Below, piece by piece: positions 15,762 to 20,513 of a stretch of 20,513 bases of DNA. Position numbers and translations under genes: made by a program. The DNA is from Bacteroidota bacterium (GTDB lineage: Bacteria > Bacteroidota > Rhodothermia > Rhodothermales > UBA10348), in assembly GCA_022571135.1 (NCBI GenBank), contig JACZYK010000011.1, positions 1-20,513 of the forward strand, in the 5' to 3' direction. The notes under the pieces are model-generated. The model was not told the origin of the DNA. It saw nothing but the letters and a program-made list of their open reading frames with translations, and did not search any database. Positions within the stretch are counted from its first letter, which is position 1. Each line of letters starts with the position of its first letter.

Positions 15762-17003
15762 TCACAGCCTGCTCAGCTCTTTCCGGATGACGGCGCGAAT
15801 GAAATCGTAGTTGTTCCAGTACGAAATCTTTCTGCCGTTGATGAAGATGGTCGGAGTCGAGCTCAGTTTGGTCGCCCGGCCGGCTTCCAGGTCTCTGTCG
15901 ATCCGCGCTTCCACGTCCTGTCTGGCCATGCATTCTCCGAAGGCCTGAGTGTCCCATCCCCTCTCCTCGACCAGACGCGTATAAAGCGGATTTCCGAGGG
16001 ATACCTGGTTCTCGAACAACTGGTCGTGAAAACCCCAGAAGTCACCGAATTCCCCGGCGCAGATGTTCGCGCTGGCAGCGCGTCTGGCCAGATTGTGCTG
16101 CGTCAGCGGGAAATTCATGAAGACGAATTTGATGTCGTTCCGAAATTCCCAGAGCGCCGTCCTGAGATGTAAAGCCGACTCCCGGCACGCCGGGCACTGG
16201 AAATCGGCAAACTCCACGATGGTCAGTTCTGCTTCTGGATTTCCCCAGACTCCCGCCTGTGGATCTGTCGCAATCTGAATCGGCGTCTGACGAAAGTGGG
16301 CCCTGGTCGACGCATCCAAATTAATGTTGCTCTGCACCGTAATTCCCCTCTCGTAATTGAGGACGCCGGCGTAACCGACTCCGAACAAGATCCCTATCGT
16401 AAGGAGCATCGCACCCGGTTTCGGTGCAAAAAGAAGGCTGGAGTCTCTGCCCCTGAGAGCATGGACATAATCGGACAGAAACGAGCCCCACTGGCGCACA
16501 CGTACGTTCAGTCCGGACGGAAGCGAAAACATCAGACCGACATTCGCCAGATACATTCCGACGCAAACCGGGCACAGCACCCTGAGCTGCCAGAGGTCAG
16601 TGGCTTTATAGACGGAAAACAGGACGGCTCCGATACTGAGAATCCAGGCTGCACTCACATAGGCCGAGGCGCTCCGGCGATTCGACGACATGGCCCCAAA
16701 CAGCGCCGACAGCCCCGCGAAGAGATAGAACAGGAGCCCCCACCACGCGACCGGAATTCCCAGCAGGCGCGCGTAGCTCGACGCGTGAGCCAGGTCGCAG
16801 TTGATCCACTCGTTGATCGAACAACCGCTCGATCCCGTTATGCCCTGCGTCGCGATCGTGAACGTCAGCCGTGTCGCATAGAGCGAAAGCGCCATGCCGA
16901 TCGCGGCGAATACGACCGCCGTCCACAACGCTCTGGTCTTTATTTCTGGCTGCTGTGCGCTGCGCGCTCTTCCCTTCTTTCTGTTTTTTGACTTCTTGCC
17001 CAT
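15762..17003 (-). CDS. VKOR-DsbA fusion (disulfide-bond forming membrane protein)
   Basis: A 413-residue fusion. A Lys/Arg-rich N-terminus (GKKSKNRKKGRAR) precedes a VKOR domain of four or five membrane helices (about 25-215). This has the loop cysteines Cys61 and Cys69 and the redox pair CPVC at 144-147. The C-terminal part (about 250-413) is a thioredoxin-fold DsbA-like domain with CPAC at 270-273 and the cis-Pro loop SSTPTIFING. Such fusions oxidise cysteines of exported proteins through the DsbA-like domain and pass the electrons via the VKOR helices to quinone, replacing DsbA plus DsbB. A GTG at 17042 would extend it by 13 residues into the preceding gene; ATG 17003 with a GGTG before it seems likelier. 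It follows the sialidase-like gene by 28 bases. Confidence 0.9.
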   Translation of the reverse strand: MGKKSKNRKKGRARSAQQPEIKTRALWTAVVFAAIGMALSLYATRLTFTIATQGITGSSGCSINEWINCDLAHASSYARLLGIPVAWWGLLFYLFAGLSALFGAMSSNRRSASAYVSAAWILSIGAVLFSVYKATDLWQLRVLCPVCVGMYLANVGLMFSLPSGLNVRVRQWGSFLSDYVHALRGRDSSLLFAPKPGAMLLTIGILFGVGYAGVLNYERGITVQSNINLDASTRAHFRQTPIQIATDPQAGVWGNPEAELTIVEFADFQCPACRESALHLRTALWEFRNDIKFVFMNFPLTQHNLARRAASANICAGEFGDFWGFHDQLFENQVSLGNPLYTRLVEERGWDTQAFGECMARQDVEARIDRDLEAGRATKLSSTPTIFINGRKISYWNNYDFIRAVIRKELSRL

Positions 17004-17031
17004 CACCTGTTTCGTGTTAGACTGGAAAGAT

Positions 17032-18309
17032 CTACGATCCACCTATGAATTCGGAGATCGCCGACACGACCCGCCGATCGTCGCCTGTCTGCGTCCACAG
17101 GAACACAAGCTTCTCTTCCAGAAGCGCCATCCTCGGATAGCCCGACGCCCTCGAAGCCGAGGTTCGGGCGATAATCGTCGGATTCGAGATCGCACCGTCT
17201 CGATGAACGCGGCGCACCATGATTCCGGCGTCGGAATCCCCCGTGCCCGATTCAATCCACATCACGATCGCGCGATCGGTCTCTTCCATGACGACTCCCA
17301 CGCGCCCCGTCGGAGAGCCCTCATCCACGCGAATAGGAGGGTCGAACGAGATTCCGTCGTCCGTCGAGAAGGCCATCTGTACCCGCGGCGTGTCATTGGC
17401 GGCCGTGAACCACGCGACGGCAAGGTTGTCTTCGCGAGTGCCGATCGCCGGCCCGTTGACCGGGCAAGCGCTGATCTGCCAGTTGTCCTCTGTGATACGC
17501 GTGGGCTCGGCCCACGCACCGTCGACGCGCCTGACCGCAAAGATATCCCTGATCTCGTCTTCGGATCTATCTCTGTATGCTACAAACGTGGTGCCTGCAG
17601 CCGTCACTACGGCCGCGTTCGGACAGCAGTCGCACGTTTTCTCGTCCAGAAGCACCTCTTCGGAGGTCTCGACCGATGGCGATCCGTCCGCCCGACGACC
17701 GGATGCAAAACGCCTGGCCACGAGCGTCATCTCGTTCACGCCCGATGCGTACTTCCTCCCGTCGAGCCAGACCGCCGTGAATCCTCCCGATGCATCCGGG
17801 ACGACGGCCGCAAATCCGTGCTCCGTGGCCGAGTTGTCATCGTGCAGCCAGATGGGCTCCGACCACGTACCGCCTCCGTTTTCGGAAGTGGACACGAGAA
17901 TCCCGTAGGCATAACGTCCATTCCCGTTCCGGGCGAGCCAGTGAGCGGCCATCTCTCCGTCCGATCCAACCGTGATCGAGGGAACGTCGGCCCAGTTGAC
18001 GAACCAGTCCTCGCCTTCTGCGATGGTTCCGGGCGTCGACCAGCTGTTTTCTTCCGGATCGAACCGGCTCAGTCGGAGTCGGTGGCCGCCGGTGCCGGAG
18101 GCCTCGATCCAGGAGGCATACAGCCGCCCATCGGTCCCCTTCGCGAGGAACGGTTCGCCGCTCGGACTCAAGGACGGAAACGAGATTGCCTCCGTTCGGA
18201 GATCGAGCGTCGAAGCTCCTTGTGGCGCGGGCGCGCACGAAGCGAGGGCGACGCAAAGTATGATCAGGCGGGGTCGTACCCGGTATCGGTAATAAGCGTG
18301 GTCTTGCAT
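17032..18309 (-). CDS. Sialidase-like (BNR-repeat beta-propeller) lipoprotein
   Basis: A 425-residue protein. It starts MQDHAYYRYRVRPRLIILCVALASC, a lipoprotein signal with lipobox LASC, so it is probably anchored outside the inner membrane. The rest is a beta-propeller built of BNR/Asp-box-like units: STSENGGGTWSEP, FSTDDGISFDPP and similar repeated W-containing strands spaced about 50-60 residues apart. A cysteine cluster, TCDCCPNAAV (near residue 225), is a recurring feature of this Bacteroidota group of sialidase-fold proteins and might bind metal or form disulfides, perhaps with help from the neighbouring VKOR-DsbA. The classical sialidase Arg triad and Tyr nucleophile are not evident, so true sialidase activity is doubtful. 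Its ATG lies one base after the stop of the MazG-like gene (TAA-A-ATG), indicating coupling. Confidence 0.8.
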   Translation of the reverse strand: MQDHAYYRYRVRPRLIILCVALASCAPAPQGASTLDLRTEAISFPSLSPSGEPFLAKGTDGRLYASWIEASGTGGHRLRLSRFDPEENSWSTPGTIAEGEDWFVNWADVPSITVGSDGEMAAHWLARNGNGRYAYGILVSTSENGGGTWSEPIWLHDDNSATEHGFAAVVPDASGGFTAVWLDGRKYASGVNEMTLVARRFASGRRADGSPSVETSEEVLLDEKTCDCCPNAAVVTAAGTTFVAYRDRSEDEIRDIFAVRRVDGAWAEPTRITEDNWQISACPVNGPAIGTREDNLAVAWFTAANDTPRVQMAFSTDDGISFDPPIRVDEGSPTGRVGVVMEETDRAIVMWIESGTGDSDAGIMVRRVHRDGAISNPTIIARTSASRASGYPRMALLEEKLVFLWTQTGDDRRVVSAISEFIGGS

Positions 18310-18310
18310 T

Positions 18311-18769
18311 TTAATACCCGTTTCCGCGGCTGATCGCAGCCTTGATGTCCGGCGGTGTCCAACCTGGAGGTTTAATCCACTTCCCGTCTTCCCTGCTATA
18401 ACTACCTGGTTCAAACTTCCGAAGATTCGACTCGTCGACTTCCTCGAGAACGGGCTCGTCGTCGACCCCGAACGCAATAAGCGTCCCAATCGTAACGACG
18501 GAAATGTCTGCGCATCCATCCACGACTTCAACGACATCGACCTCCCCCGGTGCGGAGTAATGAAGCGATTTCTCGTCGATTGGAGGTCCCTTCTCCCCTC
18601 CTGCCCTGACTTCGACGCCCAGGGCGTGCACGGTCTCGATGGCTTCCTCAAGGATGAGTTTCGCACGGAGTATCCGGATTTTTTCGTCAGGGGTCGTCAG
18701 CCGGTCAGGCGTGTCCTGGCCGACTTTCTTCATGAATTCCTTTACACGATTGTAATGCGCGGTGGGCAT
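18311..18769 (-). CDS. MazG/PRA-PH-superfamily nucleotide pyrophosphohydrolase
   Basis: A 152-residue all-alpha protein. VKEFMKKVGQDTP begins the domain, and RILRAKLILEEAIETVHAL carries the first metal-binding helix (EExxE-like). VDVVEVVDGCADISVVTIGTLIAFG carries the second (DxxxD-like), followed by EEVDESNLRKF and a tail EDGKWIKPPGWTPPDIKAAI. This layout matches the phosphoribosyl-ATP pyrophosphohydrolase-like/MazG-like family, which hydrolyses nucleoside triphosphates to monophosphate and pyrophosphate. It is not the histidine enzyme HisE itself, whose tail differs, and probably acts on (d)NTPs. An upstream ATG at 18820 would add 17 residues; MPTAHYNRVKEFM at 18769 fits the family start. 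It is the first gene of the minus-strand run with the sialidase-like and VKOR-DsbA genes. Confidence 0.83.
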   Translation of the reverse strand: MPTAHYNRVKEFMKKVGQDTPDRLTTPDEKIRILRAKLILEEAIETVHALGVEVRAGGEKGPPIDEKSLHYSAPGEVDVVEVVDGCADISVVTIGTLIAFGVDDEPVLEEVDESNLRKFEPGSYSREDGKWIKPPGWTPPDIKAAISRGNGY

Positions 18770-18817
18770 CAGACGTATGAATATTTTCGGGTTGAAGATG
18801 ACTGGCGGATGCGGCTC

Positions 18818-18825
18818 CAAAGATA
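18818..18825 (-). promoter_or_regulatory. Possible Bacteroidota-type -7 box of the MazG-like operon
   Basis: Read on the minus strand, TATCTTTG matches the TAnnTTTG element of Bacteroidota promoters and lies about 50 bases before ATG 18769. No TTG is found at the expected distance further upstream, so the site is only a candidate. Confidence 0.25.
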
Positions 18826-18895
18826 GAAATACGGGGCGTGAATTGGGAGGCTGATCTCAGAAGGAAACGCCCTGTTTGAAACCGATACCATGCCC

Positions 18896-19105
18896 CTATC
18901 GATGTCCGGTTCGGCCCAGCGGCGCCCGTTCCATGCCCGGCCAGATTCTGAGCACTCCAAACGACGCTCTAATCAGAATCCACCCGGCGGTCACCTGCCA
19001 GACAAAGACAAGCGAGGGAGTATCGACGATCAGGAGCACGGCGATCCCGATCAATGTCGCTGTGGACGTCGCATTCCTCAGGTATTTGAAGTCCCCCGTA
19101 CCCCA
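18896..19105 (-). pseudogene. Truncated small membrane-protein gene
   Basis: On the minus strand, from the IS605-like end to a stop at 18896, the frame encodes about 70 residues. It contains two hydrophobic stretches (TATLIGIAVLLIV and SLVFVWQVTAGWILIRASFGVL) and a basic tail (MERAPLGRTGHR). This looks like a real membrane protein, not a shadow, but I do not recognise the family. The only ATG in frame (19141) lies inside the terminal hairpin of the neighbouring mobile remnant, so the original N-terminus was probably lost when the element arrived. If translated now, the product would carry about ten hairpin-encoded residues in front. Confidence 0.4.
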
Positions 19106-19455
19106 TTGAACTACCACCACCTGAGGTGGTGGATTCCCCATTCAACGACCGCCAGTATGGCATAATGTTGAGATCATGCTTACCTCTTACACAGTCTTCA
19201 GGGGCGTTTGTCCCAACCATGGTCGGGACGGTTCGGGTGACGTTCCCACCCTACCAATAGCAAGTTTGTTGCAGAACTTCATTTTCGCTCTGCGGTGCTT
19301 ACCTGTATGGTTTTACGTGCGAGAGGAATTTCTCGCACAACCGTTTACCACGACGACAAAGAACTTAGTTTCAATATATAGGCGCCCTATGACAACAGTG
19401 TGTCATAGTAAAACTAAACAGACATGACCACGCCCAAAGGACGTGGTTTCACACA
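19106..19455 (-). mobile_element. IS200/IS605-like remnant without transposase, rich in hairpins
   Basis: The left boundary has TTGAAC, then a perfect hairpin (19114-19132) and GGATTCCCC. On the minus strand this reads as the right-end layout of IS605/IS1341-type elements (GATTCC, hairpin, AGTTCAA). The other side carries a second terminal-type hairpin, ACCACGCCC-AAA-GGACGTGGT (19427-19447). Between them are stem-loops at 19210-19229 (8-bp stem), 19235-19251 (5 bp), 19317-19338 (8 bp) and 19387-19408 (8 bp). No tnpA or intact tnpB/iscB is present. A minus-strand frame at 19187-19282 reads MKFCNKLAIGRVGTSPEP and on to GQTPLKTV, which might be the extreme C-terminus of a TnpB. Exact borders are uncertain. 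The genes on both sides are truncated, so its arrival was accompanied by deletion or rearrangement. Confidence 0.6.
19187..19300 (-). ncRNA. Possible omegaRNA-like segment next to the IS605-type right end
   Basis: In TnpB elements the guide RNA overlaps the end of tnpB and runs through the right end. The matching position here, read on the minus strand, holds two consecutive strong stem-loops (19235-19251 and 19210-19229), then a single-stranded stretch and the terminal hairpin at 19114-19132. The layout is suggestive only; no sequence consensus could be checked, and without a nuclease gene nearby it would have to work with one encoded elsewhere, or be dead. Confidence 0.25.
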
Positions 19456-19598
19456 ACGAAATGAATCTCGATCGCATAGCCCGCCGCGCCGCATTCGTGA
19501 TCGATCGAACCGGTAGGGTCCATTACGCAGAGGTGCTCGAGAATGCTGGAGATCTGCCCGACCTGGAAGCCGTCAAATCGATCCTGGCTGATCTTTGA
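19443..19598 (+). pseudogene. C-terminal fragment of a thiol peroxidase/peroxiredoxin gene
   Basis: From the IS605-like border the frame encodes MNLDRIARRAAFVIDRTG, then RVHYAEVLENAGDLPDLEAV and KSILADL, then a stop. The RAAFVIDRxGxVxYAEVLENAGDLPD core is the conserved C-terminal part of Tpx-type peroxiredoxins (about the last 45 of 165 residues). The part with the peroxidatic Cys is absent and not found elsewhere in the window. An ATG at 19461 happens to open the fragment, so a 45-residue peptide could be made, but it cannot be an active peroxidase. It precedes moaD by three bases if moaD starts at 19602, so the old gene may have been in an operon with moaDE and its transcript may still matter. 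Confidence 0.65.
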
Positions 19599-19601
19599 AA
19601 G

Positions 19602-19862
19602 ATGGCGGGTGATATGATGAGGATAACGGTCCGCTACTTTGCAGTCGTGCGAGAGCTAACGGGACGAATCGAGGAAGACATTGAAATGCCGGACGACAGT
19701 CACGGCGCCGTCTTATTGGATCGTCTGGCGGAGAGTTATGCGCCGTTGAAAGAGTATAAACCCTATCTGAGGCTTGCCACAGATTCGGCGTTTCTCTCGC
19801 TCGACGACATTCTCGATGACGGAACGGTCATAAACGTGATCCCACCGGTCAGTGGTGGTTAA
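19602..19862 (+). CDS. moaD: Molybdopterin synthase small (sulfur-carrier) subunit MoaD
   Basis: An 86-residue ubiquitin-fold protein. The core MRITVRYFAVVRELTGRIEEDIEM begins at residue 6 and the end VINVIPPVSGG finishes in the double glycine whose C-terminus is adenylated and thiocarboxylated to donate sulfur. With MoaE it converts cyclic pyranopterin monophosphate to molybdopterin. ATG codons at 19602, 19614 and 19617 are all possible; a GGGTGAT just before the latter two favours 19614/19617, giving an 81- or 82-residue protein. moaE follows at once (15 bases to its first ATG, 42 to the likely one). Upstream lies only the truncated peroxiredoxin and a mobile remnant, so the present promoter is unclear and may lie inside that remnant. 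Confidence 0.9.
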   Translation: MAGDMMRITVRYFAVVRELTGRIEEDIEMPDDSHGAVLLDRLAESYAPLKEYKPYLRLATDSAFLSLDDILDDGTVINVIPPVSGG

Positions 19863-19904
19863 ATCTGAAAAAATGAAATGGGCAGCTCAGGAAGTGGTTC
19901 GATC

Positions 19905-20324
19905 ATGGTCGGTCTGACCGAGGAGCGTATCGATATTGATGGCATTTCTGCTTTCCTCAGGCAGGCTGAAGGCGGGGCCATCGATCTGTTTATCGGTACC
20001 ACACGCCGATTCACGGATGGGAAGGAAACGACTCATTTGGCCTATGACGCGGCGCCCGATCTTGCAAGGGCAGAGATCCATCGAATGGTGGGGGAGGCAC
20101 AATCGAGGTGGCCTGTCCTGCGGGCGGTCGTGATTCACCGCCTGGGAACGGTTCCCGTGACGGAAGCCTCCGTCGTTATCGGAGTGGCTACACCACACCG
20201 CGCTGCGTCCTTCGAGGCGTGCCGATATCTGATCGACACACTGAAGAAACGAGTGCCCATCTGGAAGAAGCAGTTGTTTGCCGACGGGACGGCAGAGTGG
20301 GTTCAGGGCACCGTACCTGAGTAG
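19905..20324 (+). CDS. moaE: Molybdopterin synthase large (catalytic) subunit MoaE
   Basis: A 139-residue catalytic subunit. Signatures: GAIDLFIGTTRRFTDGKET near the N-terminus, LAYDAAPDLARAEIHRM, VIHRLGTVPVTEASVVIGVATPHRAASFEACRYLID, and LKKRVPIWKKQLFADG with the conserved lysines of the active site that receive the MoaD C-terminus. It adds two sulfurs to cyclic pyranopterin monophosphate. An in-frame ATG at 19878 would add nine residues (MGSSGSGSI) that are not family-like; ATG 19905 begins MVGLTEERIDI as MoaE proteins do and has AGGAAG about ten bases before it. It forms an operon with moaD. No other molybdenum-cofactor gene is in the window, so the rest of the pathway lies elsewhere. Confidence 0.92.
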   Translation: MVGLTEERIDIDGISAFLRQAEGGAIDLFIGTTRRFTDGKETTHLAYDAAPDLARAEIHRMVGEAQSRWPVLRAVVIHRLGTVPVTEASVVIGVATPHRAASFEACRYLIDTLKKRVPIWKKQLFADGTAEWVQGTVPE

Positions 20325-20339
20325 GGGAGAGTATCCCAT

Positions 20340-20385
20340 TTGACATCCTCCCCGCGGCTGAAGCCGGGGGAATCCTCCGGTTATT
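20340..20385 (-). mobile_element. Isolated IS200/IS605-type right end (REP-like hairpin)
   Basis: TTGACATCCTCC is followed by a GC-rich hairpin (20350-20370, loop GA, small bulge) and GAATCC. On the minus strand this gives the classical end of IS605/IS1341 elements: GATTCC, hairpin, GGGGAGGATGTCAA. No transposase is seen up to the window edge; 38 bases further on comes the tail of an unrelated gene. It could be a decayed element, a REP-like hairpin mobilised in trans, or simply the end of a moved segment. It has the same orientation as the end at 19106, so moaD-moaE lies between two like-oriented ends. Confidence 0.6.
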
Positions 20386-20423
20386 TTATCGTAGGAAGTG
20401 GGGGGATGCTCGCTAAAATGTGC

Positions 20424-20513
20424 TCAGATAACTTCCGCCAGAGCCCTGCTGATGCGGGCCTCCGGATCCGGATGCGTATCAGGCGTGAACGCGTGATCGG
20501 TGAGGATTTCGAA
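20424..20513 (-). CDS. C-terminus of an unidentified protein (cut by window edge)
   Basis: The minus strand from the edge reads FEILTDHAFTPDTHPDPEA and RISRALAEVI before TGA at 20424-20426: 29 residues with a helical, well-behaved end. The composition looks coding, but the piece is too short to assign a family. The gene faces moaE, and the IS605-like end sits between their stop codons. Confidence 0.5.
   Translation of the reverse strand, partial: FEILTDHAFTPDTHPDPEARISRALAEVI

Noticed and set aside
16894..18333. 479-codon plus-strand ORF rich in Arg and Pro
   Set aside because: It is antisense to the sialidase-like gene and lacks any domain; the minus strand gives clear propeller motifs.
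18310..18666. N-terminal extension of the sialidase-like protein up to 18666
   Set aside because: This part overlaps the MazG-like gene in another frame, and the lipoprotein signal begins at 18309, so the extension is not coding.
19106..20385. CRISPR array
   Set aside because: The repeated hairpins differ in sequence and spacing; there are no regular direct repeats with spacers.

Overview
The window reads as a piece of a moderately GC-rich bacterial chromosome. The best guess is a member of the Rhodothermota/Bacteroidota side of the FCB group. The strongest clue is the branching enzyme at 6560-8455, whose N-terminus (MSWLTTQEIAAWNQG) and core closely resemble the short Rhodothermus-type GlgB as I remember it. 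Weak Shine-Dalgarno sites and one TAnnTTTG-like box agree with this. The assignment is an inference from a few genes; no rRNA or tRNA gene was seen.

Layout. 1-344: no recognisable gene, only a doubtful 67-residue ORF. 345-1403 (-): Tat-exported two-domain multicopper oxidase, with an 18-bp operator-like palindrome in its upstream region. 1654-3108 (+) and 3216-3983 (-): a class-3-type aldehyde dehydrogenase and an SDR dehydrogenase, converging. 4135-6520 (+): a tight run of queE, a lipoprotein of the endonuclease/exonuclease/phosphatase fold and a YjbQ-family protein. 6560-13367: a glycogen/alpha-glucan region with glgB (-), glgX (+) and malQ (-), interrupted by a small toxin-antitoxin module whose toxin frame is broken. 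13630-14385 (+): a YaaW/UPF0174-like protein. 14408-15031 (-): an MIP channel without the usual arginine after its second NPA. 15189-15701 (-): a CYTH protein. 15762-18769 (-): a probable operon of a MazG/PRA-PH-like protein, a sialidase-like propeller lipoprotein and a VKOR-DsbA fusion. 18896-20385: a scarred region with an IS200/IS605-like hairpin-rich remnant, truncated genes on both sides of it, intact moaD-moaE, and a second IS605-like end. 20424-20513 (-): the C-terminus of an unidentified gene.

How the genes work together. GlgB makes alpha-1,6 branches, GlgX removes branches from trimmed glycogen, and MalQ recycles short maltodextrins, so three parts of glycogen turnover are present; glgA, glgC and glgP are not. 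MoaD and MoaE form the two subunits of molybdopterin synthase. The VKOR-DsbA fusion would form disulfide bonds in exported proteins such as the lipoproteins beside it.

Most interesting points: (1) a roughly 350-nt, transposase-free IS200/IS605-like remnant with at least five perfect or near-perfect hairpins, possibly carrying an omegaRNA-type RNA; (2) a second, diverged copy of the end of glgX just behind the intact glgX, differing mainly at synonymous sites, which points to a vanished paralogue; (3) two single-base frameshifts (malQ C-terminus and RelE-type toxin), either real decay or assembly error; (4) three unexplained palindromes in gene-upstream regions.
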